64,000 nt of DNA from assembly GCF_029269835.1 (NCBI RefSeq), contig NZ_JARJBB010000023.1, positions 1 through 64,000 on the forward strand. The letters run 5' to 3'. How positions within the stretch are numbered: position 1 is the first letter of the stretch; every line of letters begins with the position of its first letter. Origin of the DNA: Streptomyces tropicalis. GTDB lineage: Bacteria > Actinomycetota > Actinomycetes > Streptomycetales > Streptomycetaceae. The notes below the pieces were generated by a model. The model was given only the letters and a program-made list of their open reading frames with translations. It searched no databases and was not told where the DNA came from. Of this stretch, positions 1-8,831 are shown one piece after another. A program made the position numbers and the translations under genes.

Positions 1-2
1 GC

Positions 3-356
3 GCCTCGGGCAGCAAGGTGGCCGGCAAGAGCAACAACGGCAACATCGCCGCGGTCCAGAACGCCATCAACAGCTCGCTGGCGGAGGATCTCGAATCCAC
101 CCTCGGGGACAAGTTCCTGATGGGCCTCCGCTTCAACCTGGTTCGGATCAGCCTCCCGGACAATGTGCAGCAGGCCGTCGACAAGGCCCAGGCTGCCTTC
201 GCCGCCGCCTCCGAGGCCCAGGCCAAGGTCGCCCAGGCCCGTGCGGAGGCGTCGTCCAGCGGCGTTGATGTCAGTGCGCGCTTCAATGGGAAGGCAGTAC
301 CCAGCACCAAAGCGCCGAAGAGGGTCATGGGCAACACGCCGGCCGGACGGAGGTAG
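3..356 (+). pseudogene. C-terminal fragment of an SPFH/band-7 (prohibitin-like) protein, cut by the left edge
   Basis: The reading frame is open at the window's left edge, so the 5' part of the gene lies outside. Residues up to about position 252 look like the end of an SPFH domain followed by an Ala/Gln/Glu-rich helix (VQQAVDKAQAAFAAASEAQA), as in membrane-scaffold stomatin/flotillin relatives. From about 255 the frame reads the antisense of the neighbouring membrane-protein gene until the stop at 354-356, giving a nonsensical tail (GVDVSARFNGKAVP). The natural C-terminus therefore seems to have been lost at a recombination junction. Family assignment is by eye. Confidence 0.6.
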
Positions 357-658
357 GCGGCCGGGTGTGTCAGGACGGTGTTCCACTGAATCCACCAGTT
401 CGCAGCGAGGTCCACGAGCATGATGCCGGCACAAAGGAGCGGCCCGACCGAGCGGGCGTAGATGATCAGTAAGGCGGCCGACGGATCAAGTACGAGGAGA
501 ACGTGGAACACCAGTTGCACCGGTGTCGGCGCGTAGCTGTACGCGGCGAGTCCGCCCGTTGCAAGGAAGTACGCGTGTGCTCCCGTCCCTTCTAGGAATC
601 CGATGACGTACAGCGCCGCTAACCGCCGAGCCCAGACCGGCCGACTCCCCCACCGCAT
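262..658 (-). CDS. Small multi-pass membrane protein, 3' end fused to antisense of the SPFH gene
   Basis: An ATG at 658 is preceded by GGAG eight bases upstream. The protein begins MRWGSRPVWARRLAALYVIG and has about four hydrophobic segments (around FLEGTGAHAYFLATG, VQLVFHVLLVLDPSAALLII, LLCAGIMLVDLAANWW and VLPMTLFGALVLGTAF), like a short integral membrane protein of unknown function. The frame has no stop before the left edge: after about position 262 it continues as antisense of the SPFH fragment. Coordinates cover only the part that looks native. Either the true stop was lost in the rearrangement or only a few residues are missing. Confidence 0.6.
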
Positions 659-838
659 ATCGGTCACTCCAGGCCTCGGTGCCTGATTGGCGTTGGGCTG
701 GCGCCGACTGGACAGCACCAGTTTGGGAGATCGCGTACGCGGATGTGGCTTGACCTGGCGAGACGCCGACCTGCGTGTTCCGGATGGCACTCCGCTGTTC
801 CCCGAGACTCCCCGCTACTCGCTGTTCCGTCGGGCACG

Positions 839-1327
839 TCAGGGGCACGACGTCCCTCGTAGGTCCGGGGCAGCATCGGCTACGCGAAGGTCGGCGATGA
901 GACGGAAGCGTTGCAGAACCGCCAGCGTCGTGTCGTCGACGGTGAAGTCGAGGTCTCCCAAGGCCGCACGCATCTCCTCGCTGTGCCAGAACCGCTCGTG
1001 GCCTTCGCGCCACTCGGCCACGCTGGCGTCCCCCTCCCCCTCGTCCACCACGTGGGCAAGATCCACCTGTCCCAACGGGACGACGCGCACGCTGGTCACC
1101 TCGATGACCGCGACCGGACTCTCGGCCGAGTCGATGACCACCGATCGTCTCCCGACTTCCGGCAGGGGTTCTCCCTCACGTTCATAGGCGACGACGAGCC
1201 CTGTCGTGGAGGTCTTGGAACCGTTGAGGACCGCTGCGACGAGTTGGTCGCGCAGTGAGCCAGGGAAGGCGAACCCGGCCCTGGGCATCGACGCGATGTC
1301 TGCGGGTGAGGTGGAGTCGGGCGTCAT
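839..1327 (-). CDS. ASCH domain protein
   Basis: A 162-residue protein. The central part has the ASCH-like signature: a GSLRDQLVAAVLNGSKTSTTG segment (small helix plus Gly-x-Lys-Thr-x-Thr), then beta strands around RRSVVIDSAESPVAVIEVTSVRVVPLGQV. The C-terminal half has the acidic ALAEW/HERFW-type helix seen in bacterial ASCH proteins (here VAEWREGHERFWHSE). ASCH domains have a PUA-like fold and are thought to bind RNA or modified nucleotides; some act as amidohydrolases on acetylated cytidine. The specific substrate cannot be told. It stands alone, with no close co-directional neighbour. A second, shorter ASCH gene lies near 52.5 kb. Confidence 0.8.
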   Translation of the reverse strand: MTPDSTSPADIASMPRAGFAFPGSLRDQLVAAVLNGSKTSTTGLVVAYEREGEPLPEVGRRSVVIDSAESPVAVIEVTSVRVVPLGQVDLAHVVDEGEGDASVAEWREGHERFWHSEEMRAALGDLDFTVDDTTLAVLQRFRLIADLRVADAAPDLRGTSCP

Positions 1328-1791
1328 GCGATCACCGTAACGACCGACCCCGGGGCGGCCCAGAACGTTACGGCGCCCACGCGGGCGGCGTAGCGGCTTT
1401 GGGCTGGAGTTTCAATGACCGAGTCAAGGCTGTGGCCTCCTGCGCCAGTGAGGGCGGGGCGTTCCGGAGATCGTCTGTGCCTCGGCTGACGAACGCCAGC
1501 CACGACGGCGGGCCCGCCGACCGATCAGGTGCGCGTGTGTCTCGCTGCAGCCCCGCCGGCCTCAGCCACGTTGCCGGGTCCGTGGCTTCGGGTTGAGTCA
1601 AGCCGTCTATGTGATGGGCGGGGTGGGGGTGAAGGCCCGATCATCGCGTAGGAGAGCCCACAACACAGTCGATGCCCGCGATCTCCGTGACCGACCGTGG
1701 ACCGGCCCCCGCCTCGCACAGCTACCCCAACCCGAGTTGGGGTGGTCACGAGACGGAAACTGCCAGCAGTGCGTGCAGGCTGTACCTCGGG
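1328..1791. other. No convincing gene
   Basis: Several open frames cross this stretch on both strands, but none has a family signature, a good ribosome-binding site or natural-looking composition. I see no repeat or RNA gene. Confidence 0.5.
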
Positions 1792-2187
1792 CTACTTGTG
1801 GCCATTCTCGTCGTTGTCCTTGAAGCACACGACGAACCAGTGCCCGGGGTCGGACTGGGTCAGCGAGCCGGTCGTGCCTGGGACGTCGGAGCACGAGAGG
1901 GTATCGACGACCGCGTCCTTGTCCATCTTCAGGACCTTGTAATCGGCATGCGGATCAGTGCAGTCGAGCTTCCTGGCCTTCGCTTCCTTGTCCGTCCCAA
2001 TGTTCTGGAAGCAGTCACCGGCCTTGAGCGTCGCAGACTGGTCTTTCGGGTCGTGCGGGCCGAAGACCGAGAACGCCACCAGACCCGCCAGTACAAGGAG
2101 GACCGCGAGGAGGACCAGACGATTGCGTCGTATCTGCGCTTGGGTGTAGGAGGCGTTCGAGCCGCCCAGCGGCGGTAGTTGCGACAC
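1792..2187 (-). CDS. LppU-like small membrane-anchored protein
   Basis: The start is a GTG at 2187, five bases after GGGGAA; longer in-frame starts upstream give an unnatural N-terminus. The 131-residue product has a short Pro/Gly-rich cytoplasmic end, one membrane segment (LVLLAVLLVLAGLVAFSVFG, residues about 25-44) and an extracellular domain with the pattern LKAGDCFQNIG...LDCTDPHADYKVL...CSDVPGT...GHWFVVCF. Paired cysteines and the KAGDC...C.dpHa motif are typical of the LppU/SCO3897-type family of actinobacteria, whose function is unknown. It appears complete and monocistronic. Confidence 0.75.
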   Translation of the reverse strand: MSQLPPLGGSNASYTQAQIRRNRLVLLAVLLVLAGLVAFSVFGPHDPKDQSATLKAGDCFQNIGTDKEAKARKLDCTDPHADYKVLKMDKDAVVDTLSCSDVPGTTGSLTQSDPGHWFVVCFKDNDENGHK

Positions 2188-2392
2188 AACGGTTCCCCAG
2201 GCAGTCGGACGTGCGAAAGCGATCACGAATCTAGCCCACCGGGCTGAGCCCAGCATTCGCGGCCCCCATGATCCGGCCGCACTGAAGGCCGGGCTCGGAT
2301 GCGAAACGATGGCAGTCCGGCATCGCCCCACACATCCGAAGTGCAGGCCGCCGTATCCTCGCGTGAGCGCGCGGAGGGGGAACCTGGATTTG

Positions 2393-2794
2393 ATGAGCAG
2401 CGGACGACCGGTCAACCCGCGCTTCGCCGAGGATGTGCACCTCGATCAGGTGGCGCCGGGGCCGGCGATATACCGGCCCCGGACCGAGAAGGCGGTGCGG
2501 TACATCACCGTGGCCGACAAGGAGGGCGGCCCGGACCTCGGGTACGTGTGGGCGAGCGACGAAGACGACGCCGCCGCGTGGGTACCTCGCGGCCCTGCGG
2601 GCGGCCGGGCGCTCGCCGAGGGCGGCCACTGGCACACGCGGCTCACGGAGGCCAAGGGGCGGGGCATCCTGCCGTCCCAGGCCCTCGCGGAGATCCTGTC
2701 CAACCCGGAGGGGAACCGCGGCCGTGCCCTGCCGGGCCCCCTCACCGCCGCTCCGAACTCTGCGGCCGTCAAGGCCCTTGCACAAGAGACGTGA
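2393..2794 (+). CDS. Hypothetical protein
   Basis: The ATG at 2393 follows a purine-rich GGAGGGGG about ten bases upstream. The 133-residue product (MSSGRPVNPRFAEDVHLDQV...) is soluble, acidic in the middle (DLGYVWASDEDDAAAWVPR) and has no signal peptide or membrane segment. I do not recognise the family, though third-position G/C bias and composition argue that it is expressed. Its 3' end overlaps the decayed 3' end of the GH12 pseudogene on the other strand by about 25 bases. Confidence 0.6.
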   Translation: MSSGRPVNPRFAEDVHLDQVAPGPAIYRPRTEKAVRYITVADKEGGPDLGYVWASDEDDAAAWVPRGPAGGRALAEGGHWHTRLTEAKGRGILPSQALAEILSNPEGNRGRALPGPLTAAPNSAAVKALAQET

Positions 2795-3775
2795 CCGAGT
2801 GGGACGACCCGGACACGACGACAGTGCCGCCTGCCACACGATCGACCTGCCTGGTGGCCCGCTGCCCGGTCGGAGGGGCAAATGCCGCGTTCCAGCCGTC
2901 GGCCGGTGAGGAACCGGGGCTGGTCACGGTGACGTCCGCGGTGAACCCACCCTGCCAGAGGTCGCGCGGTCTCCGGAACCGCCGGCCCCGCCCCCGGGGT
3001 CGACGGCGGAGGAGAACGAGGCCACCGCCAGGCCGGTGCCGTTCTGCCAGGGCTCGAAACCTGCCTGAATGCTGGTCAGGTACCAGTCGTCCCGTGCCAG
3101 CCCCCGTGAGACGGCCTGGCGGACGAAGTCCATCACGTCGAAGGTCCAGCTGGTGATCGCCGACGGGGCGACGAAGGACAGGACGTCGTTGGAGCCGTTG
3201 TTCCCGGACCACACCTGCCACTGGCGCCCGCCCACACCTGCTGTGCCGACCGGCGAGCCGACGGGCTGAACGGGGCCCACCCTGTTGAACCAGATCATGA
3301 TCTCGGTCCGGTTGACCCCGTCGGTGCGGGGCGTGGGGTCGAGCCAGATGTCGTAGGCGGCGTCGTACACCGCGTCGCTCACGTAGCTGTAGGTGATGCT
3401 GGTCGGCGCGTCGGATATGCCGCTGAGCCGCGCCGGCAGGCGAGTGCCGGGCGCGCAGTTGGTGTAGTGACAGCCGTCGTAGACGGACGGAAATGACTTC
3501 GGGGCGCTGTTCGTGGGCACCGAGCCGTCGGCCCGGGTGACCGTGAAACCCGAGTCCGTGGTGGTGATGCACTGGGGTTGGCCGGTGCCCCAGCGGTTGT
3601 TCTGGACGACGTAGCGGCCCTGGATCGTGGTCGATCCGAACTGTTCGCAGACCGAGGTGCCGGCCCGGGCCGTGGGGGCGGTGCCCAGCAGCGCCGTCAG
3701 GGCGGTGACTGCGAGGAGTAGTGCGACTGACAGACCGGGTCCGCTGCGGCGGACGGAGCGCGGTGAAGTGCGCAT
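2769..3775 (-). pseudogene. GH12 endoglucanase with a frameshifted, degraded CBM2
   Basis: ATG at 3775, five bases after GGAAGGA. The product has a signal peptide (LSVALLLAVTALTALLGTAPTARA) and a glycoside hydrolase family 12 domain: CEQFGSTTIQGRYVVQNNRWG at the mature N-terminus, EIMIWFNRVGPVQPVG carrying the catalytic-type Glu, and WTFDVMDFVRQA near the end. This is the arrangement of secreted CelB-type cellulases. After the Gly-rich linker at about 2990 the frame is lost and ends at 2924. A family 2 cellulose-binding module (WQGGFTADVTVTSPGSSPAD) continues in another frame with further shifts to about 2769. The catalytic domain itself is uninterrupted, so some activity without the binding module is possible. 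Confidence 0.85.
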
Positions 3776-3821
3776 GCGAGTCCTTCCGGAGGGTGTGGGG
3801 GTGGTACTCCGGTGTCGCGCG

Positions 3822-3837
3822 ATGGGAGCGCTCCCAT
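3822..3837. promoter_or_regulatory. CebR-type operator
   Basis: A perfect 16-base palindrome, ATGGGAGCGCTCCCAT, lies 47 bases upstream of the cellulase start. The 14-base core TGGGAGCGCTCCCA is the established binding site of the cello-oligosaccharide-responsive repressor CebR in Streptomyces. The site is intact although the gene it controls is broken. Confidence 0.9.
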
Positions 3838-4364
3838 CACCTGTTTCGCTGGGACTGTAGGAGAGAGACAGGAGCTCGACAAGGCGGTCGACGTAAGTCC
3901 GTCCGAAATTCCAGCCGCGACGCGGGCCGCACGCCGGCGGGAAGTCGTCGCACCCGACTGCGGCGCCATCGTCTGGCCGCACCCACGTCAGGACCGCCCG
4001 ACGCGGGATCGACGCACGTACGCAGAGTTCCGCGTCGGGCCGTGCACCTCGCGCCGCGACGGGTGCGGGCACCTCTGCCCGGCCCCCGGAACGTCCGGGG
4101 GTGGGGCAGCGGCGGATTCTCCGCTCCGCCGGTGTGCACCGCGGTCGGACGGCGTGCTGCGCGATGCGCCTCACAGGACCCCTCGGCACTCACCGCGCCA
4201 CCCCTGCCCGGCCCCTCGGACACGGTGCCGCTCCGCGGCTCAGGGCACGCAGATCCGCTGCTGGCTAGGGTCGGGGGCGGGGATCGAAACAGCAGAGAAC
4301 CGGACGTCCGCGGCGCCGGGGAGGCGCGGGGTGAGCCGGCCTTCGGGCCCTGTGATGGAGGGCG
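3838..4364. other. No convincing gene; upstream region of the cellulase, then unassigned sequence
   Basis: Long open frames exist in several phases, as expected from extreme GC content, but I see no family signature. The right end runs into insertion-sequence debris. Confidence 0.5.
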
Positions 4365-4676
4365 GCCGGCGTGGTGGGCCCCCGGAGCCGGTCGAGGAGG
4401 CCTACAGCTCCCGTGGCTTCCGTTCCTACCTGCGGCATCGCACACACCATCCCCGAGAAGGCGGACCAACAACGGCATCGCTACAACCGCGGCCGCCACG
4501 CCGGCAGACCAGCAGGAATCAACCGGCAGATCTACCGTCGACGCAACATGATCGAGCGCTGCTTCAACCGACTCAAGGGCTTCCGCGGCATTGCCACCCG
4601 ATACGAAAAGACCGCCGCCTCCTACGAGGCAGCGGTCACTCTCGCGACGCTCCCGCTCTGGGCAAGATCCGTTTGA
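4365..4676 (+). mobile_element. IS5-family transposase, C-terminal remnant
   Basis: The reading is AYSSRGFRSYLR in one frame, then after a small deletion near 4437 GIAHTIPEKADQQRHR in another, followed by RRRNMIERCFNRLKGFRGIA and the terminal YEAAVTLATLPLWARSV. This matches the end of a DDE transposase of the IS5 group, in which the Glu of the IERCFNRLK motif is the last catalytic acid. Everything upstream of about 4365 is missing. The element's end appears to run to about 4688, where a second, oppositely oriented fragment begins. Confidence 0.85.
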
Positions 4677-4689
4677 AGACGGACCCTAG

Positions 4690-4848
4690 TACGAGTTCGG
4701 ACTGCGGCGAGTCCCCATGCTGCCCGGCCGTCACGACGACCGACATGGGCTTCTTGCCCTGCTCGACAGCCAGGAGCAGCTTGGTGGTGAACCCGCCACG
4801 CGACCTTCCCAGCCCCTGATCACGGAGCTCAGCGAACACGCCCTGCAC
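4690..4848 (-). mobile_element. Second IS5-family transposase fragment
   Basis: Read on the minus strand from 4848: MQGVFAELRDQGLGRSRGGF, then TTKLLLAVEQGKKPMSVVVT and AGQHGDSPQ. This is the DDE-domain N-terminal region (GRSRGG.TTKIHLAVEQG) of another IS5-group transposase. It is truncated at both ends and abuts the end of the plus-strand fragment, suggesting one element inserted into the other. A shorter piece of a similar transposase is at about 48.0 kb. Confidence 0.8.
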
Positions 4849-4900
4849 CGGGGCCGGGGCCGGGGCCGGCTCGAGAGTATGGCCCGGGAGTTGGGACGCT

Positions 4901-6601
4901 TCAGCACTTGATGAGCAGCTTGTTCTTGGTGACGATGTCGAGGGAGAGGGTGCGGTAGCCGACGGTGTCGAACAGTACGGTCAGGCGTTCGTTCTCCTCG
5001 CTCATGACCGAGCCTTGCCCCCAGTGTTCGTGCCGGACGTGGGTGCCGGGCGCGAAGGGGTGCTGGATCTCGTCGGCCGAGGGAGAGGCAGCTGTGGGCG
5101 GCCGGCCGCTGGTGCCTGCCAGGACGCTTGGGCCGGCTTCTGCTCCCTCTTGGACCAGTTCGGCTGCCGCGCACCGGTCGCAGGCGCCACAAGCCTCGAG
5201 GTTCTCGACTTCACCGAAGTAGCCAAGAAGGAACCGACGCCGACACCCGGTGGTCTCGGCGTAGCCGCGCATCATGTCGACGCGGGAGCGCTCGAGTTGC
5301 TGGTGGGCGTCTCCCAGCTCGATCGCCTGCTGTGCGGCACGGGCCGCACTCATGACACCGGTGGGTTCCAGGTCGCCGTCGTCGGTGGTGCGTGCAGCAT
5401 CGACCTGCTCCAGGAGGTTGACGACGGCCGTCAGGCGGCTGGCCGTCAGGTGGGTCTCTGCCCGCAGGTCGGTGGGCGCGACGGGCCCGCCGTATTCCTC
5501 CAGGGTGCTCGCGACCTGGACGACCGTGTCCGGGTCGGGGCGGCCCGCGGCGAAGAAGCGCTGCACACCGAGATCCTGAGGGCGGTAGGCCAGGATCGCG
5601 CGGGATTCTTCGCCGTCGCGGCCGGCGCGGCCGATCTCCTGGTAGTAGGCGTCCAGCGATCCGGGGACGGAGGCGTGGAGCACGAAGCGGACGTCAGGCT
5701 TGTCGATGCCCATACCGAAGGCGGACGTCGCCACGACAACGTCCAGTTCGCCCGCCATGAAGCGGTCATGCACGCTGCCCCGCTCCCGCGCCGGCATACC
5801 CGCGTGGTAGGCCGCCACGTCCAGACCGAGCCGGTTCAGTTCCTCGGCGTACCCCTCGGCCTCTCGGCGGGTGGCCGCATAGACGAGGCCGGGCTTGGGC
5901 TCCGCGGCAGCGCGTTCGATCACGGCCCGCTCCTTGACCGCGGCGTCCTGAAAGGGGATGACTTCCAGGTGAATGTTGGGTCGGTCGAAGCCAGTTACGA
6001 CCTCGCGCACATCGCGCATGCCGAGCTGCGCGATGATGTCGGCCCGCACCGGCGCGGCGGCACTCGCCGTCAGAGCGAGCACGGGGGGCCGGCCGAGCCG
6101 GTCGATGACCTGCCCGAGCCGCAGGTACTCCGGACGGAAGTCGTGGCCCCACGAGGACAGGCACTGGGCCTCGTCGACCACGAACAGGGCCGGCTCGGCG
6201 GCCGCGAGCTGCTCGATCACCTCGTCCTTGGCCAGCTGTTCGGGTGCCAGGAAGAGAAAGTCGACGTCACCCTCGCTGATCCGGTCCCAGACGGCCGCGT
6301 TCTCGCTGCCGCTCTGGGTCGAGTTCACCGCGGCCGCTTGCGTACCATTCCGGCGCAGCAGCCCTTGGACCTGATCCCGCTGCAGAGCGATGAGCGGTGA
6401 CACCACGACGGTCGGTCCGGGTAGCAGCAGGCCCGGTACCTGGTAGACGGCCGACTTCCCGGATCCGGTGGGCATCACAACGAGGGTGTCGCGCCTCTCC
6501 ATCACCGCCTCCATCGCCACCAGCTGCTCCGGCCGCAGTCGATCCCAGCCGAAAACGTCACGCGCGCTCTTCCGCAGACGTCGCGCCGATGCAGTAGTCA
6601 T
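4901..6601 (-). CDS. RecQ-family ATP-dependent DNA helicase
   Basis: ATG at 6601, with AAGGTG six bases upstream. The 566 residues hold the full superfamily 2 set in order: RLRPEQ (motif 0), PTGSGKSA (Walker A, about residue 45), DEAQ in place of DEAH (about 142), ALTASA (motif III), ATSAFGMGIDKPDVR (V) and QEIGRAGRDG (VI). A RecQ zinc-binding region follows (CRRRFLLGYFGE...CGACDRC, about 445-470). There is no obvious HRDC domain. Instead a low-complexity linker leads to a short C-terminal module, HPFAPGTHVRHEHWGQGSV, resembling the KOW/Tudor-like tail of UvrD-type helicases. Expected role: unwinding DNA in recombination or repair. It is transcribed alone, flanked by IS debris on both sides. 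Confidence 0.9.
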   Translation of the reverse strand: MTTASARRLRKSARDVFGWDRLRPEQLVAMEAVMERRDTLVVMPTGSGKSAVYQVPGLLLPGPTVVVSPLIALQRDQVQGLLRRNGTQAAAVNSTQSGSENAAVWDRISEGDVDFLFLAPEQLAKDEVIEQLAAAEPALFVVDEAQCLSSWGHDFRPEYLRLGQVIDRLGRPPVLALTASAAAPVRADIIAQLGMRDVREVVTGFDRPNIHLEVIPFQDAAVKERAVIERAAAEPKPGLVYAATRREAEGYAEELNRLGLDVAAYHAGMPARERGSVHDRFMAGELDVVVATSAFGMGIDKPDVRFVLHASVPGSLDAYYQEIGRAGRDGEESRAILAYRPQDLGVQRFFAAGRPDPDTVVQVASTLEEYGGPVAPTDLRAETHLTASRLTAVVNLLEQVDAARTTDDGDLEPTGVMSAARAAQQAIELGDAHQQLERSRVDMMRGYAETTGCRRRFLLGYFGEVENLEACGACDRCAAAELVQEGAEAGPSVLAGTSGRPPTAASPSADEIQHPFAPGTHVRHEHWGQGSVMSEENERLTVLFDTVGYRTLSLDIVTKNKLLIKC

Positions 6602-6743
6602 CGTGATCACCTTGTGTTCCCGCCCTGGGCAGATCACCGGAGTCGGTGCCTGAGTGACCAACCGGTACCCCCGCGATGACGATCTACCGCCTCCGGGAAT
6701 TGCCGATTGGGAACCGGAACAGAGCCGTTGCCACGCTGCACAG

Positions 6744-7648
6744 GGTCCCTGAGAACTCCTGACGCAACGACTTCAGGCGTCGCCAGCAGATGAGTGCGCA
6801 GCCGAGGGCGAGGAAGGCTTCCTGGATGTCGTCCCGTATCTCCCAGCGGATCCGCAGGCGGCGGAACCAGTGCAGATGGACGAACGCATGCTCCACAACC
6901 CAGCGTTGTGTGCCCAGGCCGGAGCCGTGCTCGGTGCCGCGGCGGGCGATCAGCGGTTTCACGCCGAGGTCCCAGACCATGCGGCGGTACTTGTCGTGGT
7001 CGAAGCCACGGTCCCCGAGCACCACGTCAGGGCGGCGCCGAGGCCGGCCGCGCTTGCCGCGCACCGGCGGCACGGCCTGCAGGAGTGGGATCAGCTGGGT
7101 GACGTCGTTGCGGTTGCCGCCGGTCAGGGTGGCGGCGAGCGGGATGCCGGTGGCGTCGGTGATCAGGTGGTGCTTGCTGCCTGCCCTGCCCCGGTCGACG
7201 GGGCTTCGTCCGGTCTTGGCTCCCCCTTTAACGCGCGGATGTGGGAGGCGTCGACGGCTGCCCGGGAGAAGTCCAGGGTGTTTGCGCCGCGGACTCCGGC
7301 CAGGAGGACCTCGTGCAGCCGGGGGCCACACCCCGGCCTCGGTCTACTCGACCAGGCGGCACCAGCAGGTCATGCCTGAGCCGAAGCCGAGTTCCTGCGG
7401 CAGGTGTTCCCAGGCGATCCCGGTGTGCAGGACGAACAGGATGCCCTGGAACACGAGCCGGTCCGGATGCGGCTGCGTCCCGGACGCCGCGTCCGACGCT
7501 CCACCTTCGGTGGCAGCGGCTCGACCACCGCCCACAGCTCGTCGTCAACTTCCCACGGCTTCGGCCGAGCCACCCCACAACCCCGGATCATCAGTCCCGG
7601 AGTGATCCAACCGCCTGGAAGATCATGTCGTTAGGAGTTCTTAGTCCC
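6744..7648 (-). mobile_element. IS5-family insertion sequence with frameshifted transposase
   Basis: Imperfect terminal inverted repeats are visible: GGTCCCTGAGAACTCCTGAC at the left end and, on the complement of the right end, GGGACTAAGAACTCCTAAC. The transposase starts at a GTG near 7573 (RPKPWEVDDELWAVVEPL), shifts frame into LVFQGILFVLHTGIAWEHLP, shifts again, then runs as VKGGAKTGRSPVDRGRAGSK, DVVLGDRGFDHDKYRR and RWVVEHAFVHLHWFRRLRIR. The DDE signature regions remain but at least two frameshifts make it non-autonomous. The right end supplies the stop codon of the neighbouring isomerase-like gene. Confidence 0.85.
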
Positions 7649-8405
7649 AGTCCTGCAGCTGCTGGAGCAGGTCGGCGTCGCCCTCCATCCGCAGCGAGCC
7701 GGCCGGGATGCGCATGTACATGAGCAGGGCCATCTCGCTCGCCGTGCCGTAGATGGCGGCGGTGGGCTTGCTCTCGGCGGCCTCCGCCGCGGTGAGGCGG
7801 GTGAAGCGGGAACCGGCGGCGTCCACCGTCTGGCGCCAGGAGCCACTCTCGGCTGCGTGGTAGTCCATGGTGGCGGGCTCGCCCGGCCACGGGACCGTGG
7901 CGGTGCAGACGGTGGCGAGGAACTCCTCGATGGCGTCGACCGCCTCGGTCGTCGGCAGCTCCTGCGGGGTACCGGAGGCCAGCTGGGCGTCGTAGGTGTG
8001 GATCAGCGACTCCGGGACGCGGCGGCGGGCCACGGCGGCCACCGTGTGCGGCGAGGCCAGCGGCTCCCACCAGGCCCAGCAGCCCCGGTCCGGGCCGGCC
8101 TCGCGCAGAGCAGTAAGCAGCTGCTCCGTCGAGTCGGCCAGCCAGGTTATGAGGGCCTCGCGCTCCCTGGGCGCCGCCAGCCCGTCCTTGCTCGGCCGCT
8201 CGTCGCCCGGCGCGGTGTTCAGCACGATGTAGGCCCAAAAGCGGTCCCCCTCACTGAGGTGGTTCGCCAGGTCGTACAGCGTCCAGCCCGGGCAGGACGG
8301 GACGTCGGCGTCGAGGCTGGGGGCCGCGGCGACGGCGGCGCGGAACGCCGCGGACCGCTCGTCAATCATCCGCAGCAGGGTGGGGAAGTGGAGATGCTCA
8401 GTCAC
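7641..8405 (-). CDS. Maleylpyruvate isomerase family (mycothiol-dependent, DinB-fold) protein
   Basis: GTG start at 8405 with AAGG upstream; 254 residues. The N-terminal DinB-like four-helix domain has the family's CPGWTLYDLANHLSEGDRFW signature with the metal-ligand histidine, and a second histidine in ESLIHTYDAQL. The C-terminal part (ATVPWPGEPATMDYHA...) fits the MDMPI C-terminal domain. Relatives use mycothiol for isomerisation, but most genomic copies have unknown substrates. The protein ends QQLQDWD with TAA at 7641-7643, which lies inside the terminal repeat of the adjacent insertion sequence, so the last few residues were probably lost. Confidence 0.85.
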   Translation of the reverse strand: MTEHLHFPTLLRMIDERSAAFRAAVAAAPSLDADVPSCPGWTLYDLANHLSEGDRFWAYIVLNTAPGDERPSKDGLAAPREREALITWLADSTEQLLTALREAGPDRGCWAWWEPLASPHTVAAVARRRVPESLIHTYDAQLASGTPQELPTTEAVDAIEEFLATVCTATVPWPGEPATMDYHAAESGSWRQTVDAAGSRFTRLTAAEAAESKPTAAIYGTASEMALLMYMRIPAGSLRMEGDADLLQQLQDWD

Positions 8406-8759
8406 GCAGACCTTGTATCACCCGGACCGGGACTCTCGCACTCGATTAAAGACCGACCGGCAAAGCTCGTGAGGTTGCTCGATCGAGTGAGTTCGCCGGT
8501 TGACCGATCGCAAACGATCTGCGCTGGTGAGACAGGCGTCTGCCCGGATAACGGTATCGAGTACCAGCACCGAGGGGCCGGGGAACCCGTTCTTCCCCGG
8601 CAGGGAGTCCTGCCGCTCCTCTGCATGAGCGCGTTCAATCAGGTCGGTGTCGGTTGCATCCGTCAGATCTCATCCGCCCCGCGCGAAGCTGGACGCGGGA
8701 TCGATCTGTAGGTGACCAGCCCTCTGGAGCAGAGTAGGGGGTCGGACAGGGATGGGGCG
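8406..8759. other. No convincing gene
   Basis: Upstream region of the isomerase-like gene. Open frames here lack natural composition or ribosome-binding sites. Confidence 0.5.
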
Positions 8760-8804
8760 GGCGGATCCGGGTGGCGTGGTGGGTTGGGTCCACCCGGATC
8801 CGCC
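8760..8804. terminator. Stem-loop terminator
   Basis: A perfect 15-base-pair stem (GGCGGATCCGGGTGG at 8760-8774 and its complement at 8790-8804) with a 15-base loop lies just downstream of the protease-like pseudogene. Confidence 0.7.
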
Positions 8805-8831
8805 TGCGCTGTGGGGCAGGTTGTGGGGCGG

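Noticed and set aside
5015..6400. A 461-codon plus-strand open frame across the helicase
   Set aside because: Antisense shadow of the RecQ-like gene, with no natural start or motif.
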